A stretch of DNA of 34,237 nt, from positions 1 through 34,237 of the forward strand of contig NZ_AUMJ01000061.1 of the NCBI RefSeq assembly GCF_000430625.1. The letters are read 5' to 3'. The notes below the pieces were generated by a model that saw only the letters and a list, made by a program, of their open reading frames with translations, was not told where the DNA came from and made no database searches. The position numbers and the translations under genes were made by a program. Position 1 is the stretch's first letter; each line of letters opens with the position of its first letter. This stretch comes from Aneurinibacillus terranovensis DSM 18919. Its GTDB lineage: Bacteria; Bacillota; Bacilli; Aneurinibacillales; Aneurinibacillaceae. Positions 1-9,380 of this stretch are shown here, one piece after another.

Positions 1-325
1 CCTTTTGCATCTTTTCTACAGCGAATTGGATGAATTCAGAGGCTTGAGCAAGTTTGTACTTCGCACCACAATGAGAACGGTTCTTTTCGTAAACGGCTTG
101 TCCAGTGTCAGGGAAATAGACGGTATGTTCCGTTAGATCCGATCGTCTTTGGGTGACTCTGCCACGTTTGAGTTCTCGTGAGATCGTGGATTTGTGGCAG
201 CCGATCTCGTTTGCAATCGCTTGTAGGGACTTCCCTTGTTTCCACAGAACTTGGATTTTACCACGATCAAATGCATTCAAATGTGTAAAGGTTCGTTTCT
301 TTGTGTTACGATAAGAGCGAGCCAT
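1..325 (-). mobile_element. IS30-family transposase, N-terminal part (runs off left edge)
   Basis: Reading the minus strand from the ATG at 325 gives an open frame to the window edge (108 codons). The protein starts MARSYRNTKKRTFTHLNAFD and carries a helix-turn-helix typical of IS30 transposases at about residues 20-55 (DRGKIQVLWKQGKS, then IANEIGCHKSTISRELKRG). The DDE catalytic domain lies outside the window. A good ribosome site (AGGAGGAATTACC) precedes the ATG. The element lies downstream of ugpC in the same direction. Its outer end should be within 326-480, but I could not fix the terminal repeat. Confidence 0.85.
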
Positions 326-480
326 TGGTAATTCCTCCTGTTATGAATTGGTTTGGTCGACTTAATCATAACGGAATTACCGTGGCTTTTGTGATATTTT
401 ATTTGTTGCATTTCATTTTACAATGAACCAACCCAATTGTCACAATTAATAAAAACCATTCCAAAATAATCCCTCATTCA

Positions 481-1557
481 TTAACTCATTCTTTTTTGCG
501 TTTCAGCATCAAAAAAGTGTAGTTTTTCCATCATAATCGAAAAAGAGATGGACTGATTTATAACCAATGAAGCTGGGGCCTGTAAATAAATAGTATGATC
601 ACCTAACTTTGTCGTTACATTCTGCTGACTTCCTAAATGCTCAACATGTTCCACTTCTGCTTTAAATCCTTCCTCAAATCGTACATCAGTTGCTCTAAAA
701 CCAATTAATACATCCTTATTAATATAATGGTTGTTTTCGAACACGCTTGCTATCTTCGAGTGAATGGCCAACTTCCTTCCTGCAAACAGCAATTTGATCT
801 GGTCTTCTTCTTTTAAAATAGCAGCGGTACAAATATTCATTTGAGTATTTCCAATAAAAGCTGCTACAAATGTGTTTGCGGGTTTTTCATAAATGTTTTT
901 AGGAGTATCCATTTGTTGAATCATTCCATCCTTCATTACGACAATCCGGGTTCCCAAAGTCATTGCTTCAACCTGATCGTGTGTGACATAAACAACAGTA
1001 TTCTTTAAATACTGATGGAACCTTTTAATTTCTTTTCTCATTTCAGTTCTTAAAGCTGCATCCAAATTGGATAATGGTTCGTCCATCAAACATATTGAGG
1101 TATTTGCCACAATAGCTCTGGCTAAGGCTACACGTTGACGTTGACCACCTGAAAGCTGCCCTGGTTTTCTTTTTAAATAATGTGAAACTCCTACAATTTC
1201 GGCTGCCTCTTCGACTCTTCTTTTAATTTCGATTCTGCCAAGATTTCTCATCTTTAGTGGAAAAGCGATGTTATCGAAAACTGTCATATAAGGGTATAAA
1301 GCATAGCTTTGGAAAACCATCGACATATCGCGTTTCATTGGTTCTAAGTCATTAACTACCTTGTTTTTCACTTTAATTTGACCATTAGTTACCTTTTCAA
1401 ACCCTGCAATCATTCGAAGTGTTGTCGATTTACCACAGCCTGAAGGTCCAACTACTACAATAAACTCTCCCTGTTCTATGTCCATGTTCAACTCTTTAAC
1501 AGCTTGTACACCATTTTCATAAAACTTGTCGATATTTTGTAGTGATAGAGTAATCAT
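481..1557 (-). CDS. ugpC: ABC transporter ATP-binding subunit, UgpC/MalK type
   Basis: 358-residue ATPase that would energise import through the UgpA-UgpE permease encoded nearby. Walker A is GPSGCGKSTT (residues 37-46), Q-loop Q83, signature LSGGQ (135-139), Walker B ends in D159-E160 and the H-loop is in THDQ (about 193). The last 120 residues look like the TOBE regulatory domain of the MalK/UgpC group, which serve sugars and glycerol 3-phosphate. Start ATG at 1557 follows GGGAGGTGTTAGGATAG. That ribosome site is shared with the end of an IS110 element inserted just upstream. Before the insertion the gene would have followed the HAD phosphatase directly. The ugp assignment rests on operon context; the substrate is not proven. 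Confidence 0.88.
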   Translation of the reverse strand: MITLSLQNIDKFYENGVQAVKELNMDIEQGEFIVVVGPSGCGKSTTLRMIAGFEKVTNGQIKVKNKVVNDLEPMKRDMSMVFQSYALYPYMTVFDNIAFPLKMRNLGRIEIKRRVEEAAEIVGVSHYLKRKPGQLSGGQRQRVALARAIVANTSICLMDEPLSNLDAALRTEMRKEIKRFHQYLKNTVVYVTHDQVEAMTLGTRIVVMKDGMIQQMDTPKNIYEKPANTFVAAFIGNTQMNICTAAILKEEDQIKLLFAGRKLAIHSKIASVFENNHYINKDVLIGFRATDVRFEEGFKAEVEHVEHLGSQQNVTTKLGDHTIYLQAPASLVINQSISFSIMMEKLHFFDAETQKRMS

Positions 1558-1574
1558 CTATCCTAACACCTCCC

Positions 1575-3383
1575 ACTATAATTAATTGTTTTCTCGTATT
1601 TCCTCACTCATTCTCAGGATTTCATCAATGACTTTTCACAAGAGGTGGAAGTGGATATGCTTTAGTGTGATATTTTTCCTCTATAGGCGTAAGGGGAAGT
1701 AGAGCTTGGAGCCCTATTTCCAAACAATGGGTGAACAATATGATCGCACAATGGATCTCCACATGTTCCCTTGTGGTTTACCCTCCCATGTCACGCTGGG
1801 TCTATGCCCTTACATTCCTTCGTTCTACCTCTCAAGGGGTGGATGCCGATTCTTGCTCCTTTACAGGGTCGTTGCCCTTATGGTGTGTGGTTCTTCGGCT
1901 TCTCCGGTGCTTCCATTGTCATTGTTATGCACATGTGAATAAGTGAAAATTAGATGATCGAATGTTGATTCTATTTAGGCAGCAGCCTGTTGTAACTGCG
2001 CTTGACGAACGGGTCCTAACACATCGTTAGCGTTGTACTTTTTCTGCTTTGTCCCCAGTGTATAAAGGACGCGAATCAGTTTTCCACACAATGCGATGAG
2101 AGACTGCTTCTTCTTTAACGGGTTTTGGCTTCGTGTCGTGTACTGCTTGTGCAGCGCTTTAAACTCTTCGTTTTTAGCCACCAACGGTAAGATACAACGG
2201 AATAGCAATGCCCGCAGACGAGAACGTCCTCGCTTACTTATTCCCGTCTTTCCTTTGCGGTCACCTGAACTGTTCTCTACGAGATTCAATCCAGCCAAGC
2301 GTATAATCTGCTGTCCATGGTCATACCTATTTATATCCCCAATTTCAGCAAGGAAACCGGCGATAGTGACAATGCCTACTCCTGGAATGGTCAGCATTTC
2401 TGCCGTTCCTGGAATCTTTTCAAGGATCTGCATGACGTCATTCATTATCTTCTCTTCCTGCTTCATATATAGATCAAACTCTTCCAACAACAATTCAAGC
2501 TGGACGCGAGCGGCTGTCAGCCCTTCGGTGAGCCCGATCGAAGACATTGCAGCTGCGTAAAGCTGCTCTGCTCTCTTGATGCCTACTCCACACTTCACTT
2601 CCTTCTTCCAACACGTAAGAATGCCTCTGGCGCCTTTGGAGACAATCTCTTCTGGTGTTGGGAATTGACGCATGGTCATGAGTGACGCTTTGCCCTCCCA
2701 GTCCTTAAACACCTGAGAATATTCAGGAAAGTAGCGGTCAAACCAGTTTGCAACCCTTGCCTATACTCGATTCAAGCTTTCCGTGACCTTCTCTCGAACA
2801 TTCGTCAGAATCCGTAAGTCCACATATTCCTTTGTCGGTAGATTGGGCTCCGTATACTTCCCGTTTCGAATAAGGTTGGCAATGACTTTCGCATCTTTAT
2901 AGTCACTTTTCGTCTGCATATTGTCCTCAAGTTCCTTGCTTTTGTTCACATGGTGTGGATTGACGAGAACGATTTTGATCCCTTGATCCTGTAAAAATGC
3001 AGCTAATGGAAACCAGTAGTGTCCCGTAGGCTCGATACCAAAAACAATATCTGTTTTGCCATGAACTTGTTGAAGTTCCTTCATCCACATGACCAGTTGC
3101 ATCAAGCCTTCTTGATTGTTGCTGAACACGCAATCCTTTCCGAGCTCTATACCTCGAAAATCCACAGCACGAGCTACGTGAATCCTCTTTGCAATATCTG
3201 CGCCCACAACCAGCGTTGCTTCGGTAATTCTTGTAATACGTTGATTTTGTTTCTGTTTCATCTTATGCTTCATAAGTAAGTGCCTCTTTTCGTATATGGG
3301 ATTTGTTCTTGGATGGAACGTTCCTCAGTATACTAGAGGCGCTTTTTTCTTTCAAAGCTCAAATTACTTCATTACAGGAATGG
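1575..3383 (-). mobile_element. IS110-family insertion sequence, copy 1 (about 1.8 kb)
   Basis: Ends were placed by comparing this copy with the related copy at 9381-10503. The right ends share TATAGTGGGAG and the left ends share GGAGC-ATTCCTG-AATGAA (minus strand). Both junctions fall on a CTCC (plus strand), at 1570-1573 and 3384-3387, which fits the short core used by IS110 enzymes. Removing the element rejoins the HAD gene to ugpC with AAAGGAGGTG ahead of the ugpC start. About 400 bases beyond the transposase stop (1575-1974) hold no convincing gene. In IS1111-like members the guide (bridge) RNA lies on that side, so it may sit here. Confidence 0.75.
1975..3273 (-). pseudogene. IS110-family transposase interrupted by one in-frame amber codon
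   Basis: A single frame of 433 codons from ATG 3273 to the stop at 1975, broken only by TAG at 2761-2763 after ...TESLNRV. The same place in the related copy at 9377-10393 reads NLGQVQR, so the amber is probably a CAG-to-TAG change. The N-terminal RuvC-like DEDD part shows VVGADIAK, FGIEPTGHYW and SDYKDAKVIA. The C-terminal part shows LTIPGVGIVTIAGFLAE, RLAGLNLVENSSG and GKTGISKRGRSRLRA, the region that carries the serine nucleophile of this family. Apart from the amber the protein is complete. It is either a recently killed copy or a sequencing error. Confidence 0.85.
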
Positions 3384-4113
3384 CTCCTTTATCAAAAATG
3401 AAGTTGTCATTTTCATCAATCAGATGTTGAACAGTTGGGATCACAAAATTAGCAAGCTTCTGAAGTTCTTTTTCAGTGCCTACTCCTGATAATACGCCAA
3501 TTCCGAATCCAGCCTTGCTATTTTTTGCTGTTTGTAAGTCAACAACAGTATCACCAACGATGACAACTTCTTCAGCTTTTAGTCCAAATTTCTCACAAAA
3601 AATTTCTACCATTTGAGGTGAAGGCTTTTTCTCATATAAGTCGGCAGTTCCTAAAAATTGTATATCATCTTGAATGCCTAAATACTCCAAACAAAGTGTA
3701 GTAGTTTCATAGTCATCTGCAGTAGCAATACCAATCACAATTCCTTTGTTTCTAATTATTGAAAAAAGCGGGGATAAATCACAAACAGGCTCTACATATT
3801 CTATCCATTGCCTTGATTTTATAAAAATTTGCTCTGACATCCACTGGTGTAAAGATGGTACCTCAATTGGCAGAACTTCCTTAAATGCACTGGAAATATC
3901 CAAAGATGTCCCAGATGCTAAAATTCCCTTTTCATCCACTTCTCCATTCATAAGTCCAATTGAGATACCCAGTTTTTGTTTGAGTTCAAAATTACCAGTT
4001 TCGCCTATTACTTGCAGCAATTGATTGATTACATCATCAATTACTTTGATCCAAATGGATCCGAACTTTAATAAAGTTCCATCTTTGTCAAAAAGAATTC
4101 CTTTAATTTTCAA
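3364..4113 (-). CDS. HAD-superfamily phosphatase (phosphoglycolate-phosphatase-like)
   Basis: 249-residue haloacid-dehalogenase phosphatase. Motif I is DKDGTL (nucleophile D9, acid D11), motif II lies in GIATADD and motif IV is VGDTVVDLQTAK, with a helical cap between. It should hydrolyse a small phosphomonoester in the cytosol, plausibly one released by the neighbouring PHP phosphoesterase after import. TTG start at 4113, overlapping the end of the PHP gene by 11 bases, which implies translational coupling. The last residues (GAIPVMK) and the stop come from the left end of the inserted IS110 element, since the same bases occur next to the other copy. The native C-terminus was therefore different, perhaps about 20 residues running into the start of ugpC. 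The catalytic core is intact. Confidence 0.8.
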   Translation of the reverse strand: MKIKGILFDKDGTLLKFGSIWIKVIDDVINQLLQVIGETGNFELKQKLGISIGLMNGEVDEKGILASGTSLDISSAFKEVLPIEVPSLHQWMSEQIFIKSRQWIEYVEPVCDLSPLFSIIRNKGIVIGIATADDYETTTLCLEYLGIQDDIQFLGTADLYEKKPSPQMVEIFCEKFGLKAEEVVIVGDTVVDLQTAKNSKAGFGIGVLSGVGTEKELQKLANFVIPTVQHLIDENDNFIFDKGAIPVMK

Positions 4114-5617
4114 TCCCTAACCACCCTGCCTTTTCCAAAAGCTTGTCCCAAGTCTTGACTTCCGGGTGTTTTTCTCCATAATAAACTGGGTTTGTAAAAG
4201 CAAGTAGTTCTCCTTCTATTGTACGTACTTCTATGCGCAGCCAGTGATAAGCTTTATCTGCCCAATTTACTGAATAAGTGGAAGAAAGGCCTTTTTCTTC
4301 GTGTACCTTTTTTCCATCCTCAATCCAGTGAACCACTGTATCTTCATGTTTGTAATCTAATTTAACCTGACAAATCGCTTCATACCCATTTTTATCCATC
4401 ACATCTGTTAAATTTTCACCAATTTTATGTTTGGACTTTCCTACCTGAGCAGTGAAGGTAATTGTCGGTCCTCTCGATACATAAACATGCCCTTTTTTTA
4501 CATTTTTCAATATCGCAGAGGCGGATAAATGCTCAGCCCATACATAAGTGCCAGGATCTCCTATTAAAGAGGGGTCTCCACCTGGTTCATAGCTATCGCT
4601 CGGAAGCAAATGGGAATCAGAACCACCTATACCTGTAAGGGTGTAGCCTTCATTCCAAATATGGGACCAGAAGAGAAGGGCTTTTTCTGTAGCTTTTGGA
4701 TTTGTTTGAAAAGTCGGGTCATTCCAAATCTCAATGCTGTCAAGATCTGATAAAGATGTGTCCTCCATCTGCCAATGCCATGGAAAAAGGAATGGGTGAT
4801 TCATAGAACAAAGTGTTCCTGATTCCTTTGCTTCCTTAAAGAGATTGTTCATTCCTTGAGTTGTTTCCAACCCACCATCTTCCCTGCTTGGGAGATAATC
4901 AATCCATTTTTTGACTCCTAATGCATTCCAATGCCCTTTTGTAGAAGTAATTTCAACACCTGGAATCACTAGAATCTCACCTTTAGCCCATGAAGTTGAA
5001 ACAATATTATGGTCAGTAGCAACAAAAAAGTCCAGTTGTTGTTGCTTAGCCATTTTTAAGTTATCTTCCTGAGTCATATTGCCGTCAGATAAAATCGTGT
5101 GCGTATGAAAATCTCCTTTATACCATCTTGCTTCCTTATTGATAACTTCATCCCATTTATACAAATTTAATGTGAGACCACTCAAATCATACTCTGCCCA
5201 CTTATTTCCGCCAAAAGGGGTAATAGCTTCTACTTTTTTCGGCAGTTCTTGATTGCCCGCTTCACATGTAATTTGATATTCTAATTCTTTTTTTATCGTA
5301 TCCGTAATCCCCTTGTCCGTTACGAATACTTCTATTCTCCATTCTCCAATAGGGAGCGGACCTGGAAGTGTGCCTGCACTTGAATGAATAGCATTCTGAT
5401 GAAGCATAATTCCTTTCGGTGCCTTTCCGTCCATATATTGCAAACGAAGAACACCTTGTGGATCAAACACAAGCATGTTAAACCAGCAAGCTCTGCTTGT
5501 TTTAATCTCAAAATAAAGCCAATTCGTTCCTTCCGCCATTTCAAAATGATGATGAAAGATAGGAAGGAGCATTTCATCTGAAATGCTCTGTTTGAAATTA
5601 TACGATGTGGTAACCAT
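4103..5617 (-). CDS. PHP-domain (CehA/McbA-like) metallophosphoesterase
   Basis: 504 residues. The N-terminal 160 residues look like a beta-rich accessory domain. The PHP domain follows, with metal ligands GDFHTHTILSDG (H171, H173), ATDHN (D202, H203), GVEITSTKGHWNALG (E222, H229), NHPF (about 275) and GIGGSDSH (about 337). A C-terminal beta domain ends the chain. PHP proteins of this kind cleave phosphoesters with two or three metal ions. No signal peptide is seen, so it should act in the cytosol on imported substrate. Its ATG overlaps the ugpB stop (TAATG), and its end overlaps the HAD gene. A phosphodiesterase followed by a phosphatase within an ABC importer operon suggests stepwise breakdown of a glycerophosphodiester-like compound; this is inference. 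Confidence 0.78.
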   Translation of the reverse strand: MVTTSYNFKQSISDEMLLPIFHHHFEMAEGTNWLYFEIKTSRACWFNMLVFDPQGVLRLQYMDGKAPKGIMLHQNAIHSSAGTLPGPLPIGEWRIEVFVTDKGITDTIKKELEYQITCEAGNQELPKKVEAITPFGGNKWAEYDLSGLTLNLYKWDEVINKEARWYKGDFHTHTILSDGNMTQEDNLKMAKQQQLDFFVATDHNIVSTSWAKGEILVIPGVEITSTKGHWNALGVKKWIDYLPSREDGGLETTQGMNNLFKEAKESGTLCSMNHPFLFPWHWQMEDTSLSDLDSIEIWNDPTFQTNPKATEKALLFWSHIWNEGYTLTGIGGSDSHLLPSDSYEPGGDPSLIGDPGTYVWAEHLSASAILKNVKKGHVYVSRGPTITFTAQVGKSKHKIGENLTDVMDKNGYEAICQVKLDYKHEDTVVHWIEDGKKVHEEKGLSSTYSVNWADKAYHWLRIEVRTIEGELLAFTNPVYYGEKHPEVKTWDKLLEKAGWLGIEN

Positions 5618-6927
5618 TATTTCACTACCTTATCCAAAGCTTTTTGCGCTTCTTCTTTTGCATCTTTTAATGCTTGTCCGGCTGGAATATTTTCAATTTC
5701 TACTTTATCCGCTGCTTTCGAAAGAGCATCTAAGATCTTTCCGCCTGTTGGATCAATAAAGCCAGGTGTTCCATGCTGCGCTTGCTCAAGGGGTACAAGA
5801 ATTTGTGGATTTTTAGCAGCAAATTCTTTATAAGCCGGAACTTCAGTAGCTGATTTGCGAACTGCTATATAACCTGAATTTTTAGACCAATCTGCAGTAA
5901 CTTCAGAGCTTGTAAAATACTTTATCCATTTGTAAGCTGCCGCTTGTTGTTCACTAGATGCCTTTGCAGGTATGACAAGCATTTGCGCCTCTGCTGCAGG
6001 AGCAGCCTCATGATTTTGCCAGCCTGGTTGAGGAGTTGCCACAATTTTAGTGAAATCTAAATCTCCTTGATCACCACTTGAACCTGTATAACCCGCGGCA
6101 CGATCTTGCATTACATCATCGATTGTCTTATACCAATATTCCCAACCTTGACCACCGTGATGAATTTGCATAGTTTTATCTTCGTGAATCGCTTTACGGA
6201 AGAAATCCCATGTATTAACCCACTCTGTTGAATCAATCATTACTTTTTTACCATCATCGCTTAAAACTTTTCCGCCTGCGCTTAATGAAGCATCAATTAA
6301 ATTTCCACTGCCCCACATTGGTTCCCAGCCAAAAACTTTTTGTTCAGCTTTGATTTTCTTAGCTGCCTCTCCTAAAGACTCCCAAGTTTTTAATTGAGAA
6401 GGATCAATGTTCGATTTCGCTAAAATATCTTTGCGAAAATATAGAACTTGAGTTGTGCCATAAGCAGGTAATGCATATTGTTTTCCATTTACTTTACCTA
6501 AATCTAAGAAGGTAGGAACATAATCTTCTACATTTGATTCCTTATCCTTTTTAAGGAAAGAATCCAAAGATGCTAACACTTGCTTGTTTGCTAAAACATT
6601 CGCCGTAGTGTACTGCAATAGAGCCACAGCTGGTGTTTGCCCCGAAGCCGTTGCTGCCTGCAGTTTTTGATACGTTTCGGTATAATCTGCCTGAGCTACT
6701 CCATTAACGATGACTTCATTTTGAGATTTGTTGAAGGCATCGATTTTTTTCTTCATGTTTTCTCCTAATTTCCCGCCTAATCCGTACCAAAATTCGATCT
6801 GGACTTTATCCTTTCCTTGGCTGCTTTGAGTTGCATTTTCTTTTGTACCACATCCCGCCAAGAGAGATAGCGACATGATTCCTATTGCCATTGCAAGAAT
6901 TGATTTTTTTAACAGCTTCTTTTTCAT
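5617..6927 (-). CDS. ugpB: ABC transporter substrate-binding lipoprotein, UgpB-like
   Basis: Extracellular solute-binding protein of the importer. I place the start at the ATG of 6927 because AAAGGAATGGGTATAAAC precedes it; an in-frame ATG at 6957 would add ten unlikely residues ahead of the signal peptide. The product begins MKKKLLKKSI, has a hydrophobic stretch and a lipobox LLAGC, so it is a membrane-anchored lipoprotein of 436 residues before processing. Blocks such as IEFWYGLGGKLGENM and LPAYGTTQVLYFRKDIL resemble UgpB and other family 1 sugar-binding proteins. Glycerol 3-phosphate or a glycerophosphodiester is plausible from the adjoining phosphoesterase and phosphatase, but a sugar cannot be excluded. 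Confidence 0.82.
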   Translation of the reverse strand: MKKKLLKKSILAMAIGIMSLSLLAGCGTKENATQSSQGKDKVQIEFWYGLGGKLGENMKKKIDAFNKSQNEVIVNGVAQADYTETYQKLQAATASGQTPAVALLQYTTANVLANKQVLASLDSFLKKDKESNVEDYVPTFLDLGKVNGKQYALPAYGTTQVLYFRKDILAKSNIDPSQLKTWESLGEAAKKIKAEQKVFGWEPMWGSGNLIDASLSAGGKVLSDDGKKVMIDSTEWVNTWDFFRKAIHEDKTMQIHHGGQGWEYWYKTIDDVMQDRAAGYTGSSGDQGDLDFTKIVATPQPGWQNHEAAPAAEAQMLVIPAKASSEQQAAAYKWIKYFTSSEVTADWSKNSGYIAVRKSATEVPAYKEFAAKNPQILVPLEQAQHGTPGFIDPTGGKILDALSKAADKVEIENIPAGQALKDAKEEAQKALDKVVK

Positions 6928-6950
6928 GTTTATACCCATTCCTTTCGCTT

Positions 6951-7000
6951 CGCTCAAGGCACAAAACGGAATGAAATCCGTTAGCTTTGAGCGATTTTTT
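6951..7000 (+). terminator. Terminator-like hairpin at the junction of ugpB and an IS110 element
   Basis: Nested complementary arms: CGCTCAA pairs with TTGAGCG (outer) and AACGGA with TCCGTT (inner), followed on the plus strand by ATTTTTT. As written it would stop plus-strand transcripts. It lies at the start of the plus-strand IS110 element, so it could belong to the element end or be the native upstream region of ugpB. The function is inferred from shape only. Confidence 0.5.
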
Positions 7001-8460
7001 GTATTCTTGATTTACAGGGATACCAGCACACTACAAATCACGCGGAGATGAGTGGGCCGCCCCAATTATACGGTGACCGCATGTTTATATATGTAGATTG
7101 CCTTTCCAAGCACAAATAAGTGTCGCTTCGAGCACGCAGACTTATCTTTGTATAAACAACTCGTTTATTGCTGGGCAATCAGTCCCTGCTGACTATCTCT
7201 TATATCACGGAAAGGAGCTTCCCTATGGCTTTAAAAATTGTCTACCCCGTCTGTTGTGGAATCGACCAGAAAATACTGGATCCCCGTGTTCAACATTCTG
7301 GAGCATTCCTGCAACATCACGCTGGCTCACCCCAAATACGTCAAGGCCATTCGTGGCAAGAAGACGGACAAAAAGGACGCCCAATGGATTGCCGATTTGT
7401 TCAAGCATGACCTTGTCGCGGGAAGCTTTATACCTCCCTTGCCGATCCGGCAGCTCCGCGACCTGACGCGCTACCGCTTTAAGCTGACGAACTTTTCGTC
7501 GAGCGAGAAGAATCGGCTCCAGAACAGCTTGACGGTTTCGAACATTCAGCTTGGAAATGTCGTTTCCGATACGTTCGGCAAAAGCTCGATGAATATCATC
7601 GATAAGCTGCTGGACAATCCGCACGATACGTCTTTTGACATCGAACCGCTCATTCACCGCTCCATGAAAGGGAAACTTCCTGAACTGGAACTCGCGATTG
7701 ACGGACTGATTACGCCCGAACAGGTTGGAAAAATCAAGGTTGTCAAGCAACACTACGAAGACCTGGAATCCCGCAAAGCGGATTTGGAAGCCATTATTCT
7801 TTCCCTTGCCGAGTCCTACTCCAAGGAAATCAACTTGATCTTGACTGTTCCGTCCTTCAAAAACCTGTTTTCCGCCATTGCCGTGGTTTCGGAAACGGTG
7901 TGAATATGGACGTGTTCCCGACAGCCAAGCATTTGTGCTCCTGGGCAGGACTTACACCTTCGAATGATGAAAGTGCCGGCAAGAAAAAGTCAGTAAGGAT
8001 TTCGAGAGCCGGCTATTACATCAAGCCTCTTTTGGTACAGTGTGCAACCGCTGTAGTCAAAAGCGCGAAACATTCCGAAATCCGAAACCGCTACTTACAA
8101 CTGAAAAAGCGCAGAGGCCACAAACGCGCCATTATTGCGATTGCGCGAATGCTGTTAACGGCCATCTACCACATCTTGAAGAACAAAGAACCCTATAACC
8201 CTGATTTGTATAAAAAATCCGATGTTCGTCCAGAAAACCGTGAAATTACGGTAGAACAAGCGATTTTATTGGCACAAACTCAGGGTTACCGAATTATGAC
8301 GATTGCAACCTGATTTCCTTCACCCTATCAGCAATACATAATTTACCATTTAGTCGTCTTGGGAACGGCTTATTTGGCATGCTCATTTTCCTTGTTGAGT
8401 GCGTTTGCTAAGGATTTCAGACTTTCAGACTTCACCTCCCCTCCGCAGTCTATTACATTT
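7001..8460 (+). mobile_element. IS110-family insertion sequence, copy 2 (different subgroup), approximate ends
   Basis: A plus-strand element between ugpE and ugpB carrying a broken IS110 transposase. It is not closely related to the other two copies: its protein begins MALKIVYPVCCGID, a widespread Bacilli subgroup. The roughly 220 bases before the transposase (7001-7224) hold no open gene and contain several short palindromes. That is the place where the guide (bridge) RNA lies in the IS110 subgroup. The ends are uncertain. On the far side the minus strand shows GGAGGGGAGGTGAAG, a strong ribosome site that probably belonged to ugpB before the insertion. Confidence 0.6.
7225..8313 (+). pseudogene. 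IS110-family transposase with an internal deletion and a frameshift
   Basis: The start ATG at 7225 follows AAAGGAGCTTCCCT. After MALKIVYPVCCGI the frame breaks and resumes as ESTRKYWIPVFNIL, so roughly 60-70 residues of the N-terminal RuvC-like domain are missing. The junction carries GGAATCGAC, which would be expected both at the GID codons and at the EST codons, suggesting deletion between short direct repeats. A second break near 7893-7900 separates FSAIAVVSE from VNMDVFPTAKHLCSWAGL and looks like loss of one base. The C-terminal Tnp_20-type part (AGLTPSNDESAGKKKSVR, ISRAGYYIKPLLVQCA) is otherwise whole. The copy is inactive. Confidence 0.85.
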
Positions 8461-8467
8461 ATAGTAT

Positions 8468-9364
8468 TTAACCTTTTACCCCACGATCATTGATGCCTTT
8501 AATAAACCATTTTTGTGCGATAAAGAACAATAACAGCAGTGGTGCAACAGCAAACACATTTCCCGCCATAACTAACGGCCACTTGATTCCATATGCCCCC
8601 CCTTCAATGAAAAATTGGCGAAGACCAATGGTAATTAAAAATTTATCTTGGCTTTTTAGAATTAGCGATGGCCAGAGATAGTTATTAAACATTTGAACAA
8701 AGCTTATTAAGCTAAAGGTTAGAAATGATGACTTGGTCATCGGAAATAAAACCTTCCAAAGAATGGACCAATGACTCGCGCCATCAACTTTTGCTGCTTC
8801 AACCATCTCAACTGGAACCTGTAAGAATGCTTGGCGAATAAAGAAAATACCGAAAACGCTAACTGCATTTGAAAGAATCATCCCTTGATAGCTATCCAGC
8901 ATATTTAACTTCGCTAAAATCACATAACTAGGCACATAAGTTGTTGCTGCAGGAAGCATGTATACAGCTAAGATCGATGCAAAAAGAATTTTTTGACCTT
9001 TAAATCGAAATTGCGTTAATGCATACGCCATCATGGCAGCCGTGATGATTTGAAACAGCACAATGGCACTTGCAGTAAATATACTGTTAAACAAATACTG
9101 TCCAAAGGATGCACTATTCCAAGCATCAATAAAATTTTGCCATTGAGGTTTTGCCGGCAAAAATGAAGGCGGAAACTTCCATATTTCATCTCTTGTTTTA
9201 ATAGCGCTAACTAACATCCAAAAGAATGGAAAGGCGGTGATTACACTAAAAAAAATTAGTATAATATGTCTTACTGTTTTTTTTACAATAAGAGAAAGAG
9301 TGATTTCTTCTTTTTTTTTCACTTTCAAAAATTCTTGTTGTGCCTCGATAGCTATCTCTTTCAA
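8468..9364 (-). CDS. ugpE: ABC transporter inner-membrane permease, UgpE-like
   Basis: 298-residue permease of the MalG/UgpE family with about six membrane helices. The EAA loop that contacts the ATPase is near residues 185-205 (VPVEMVEAAKVDGASHWSIL). It would pair with UgpA and UgpC. The start is TTG at 9364, nine bases after GGGAG on the minus strand. That ribosome core is the junction of an IS110 element, and the element supplies the bases just upstream. Without the element, the gene would follow the ugpA stop by only about 20-25 bases. The reading frame itself is undamaged. Confidence 0.85.
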   Translation of the reverse strand: MKEIAIEAQQEFLKVKKKEEITLSLIVKKTVRHIILIFFSVITAFPFFWMLVSAIKTRDEIWKFPPSFLPAKPQWQNFIDAWNSASFGQYLFNSIFTASAIVLFQIITAAMMAYALTQFRFKGQKILFASILAVYMLPAATTYVPSYVILAKLNMLDSYQGMILSNAVSVFGIFFIRQAFLQVPVEMVEAAKVDGASHWSILWKVLFPMTKSSFLTFSLISFVQMFNNYLWPSLILKSQDKFLITIGLRQFFIEGGAYGIKWPLVMAGNVFAVAPLLLLFFIAQKWFIKGINDRGVKG

Positions 9365-9380
9365 TCATCCCATCTCCCAC

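Noticed and set aside
1706-1946. Two overlapping plus-strand open frames in the IS110 flank
   Set aside because: Low-complexity, no ribosome sites, inside the non-coding 3' part of the element.
2761-2763. The TAG as a recoded (pyrrolysine) codon
   Set aside because: No pyrrolysine genes or context; the related copy has glutamine there, so a simple nonsense change explains it.
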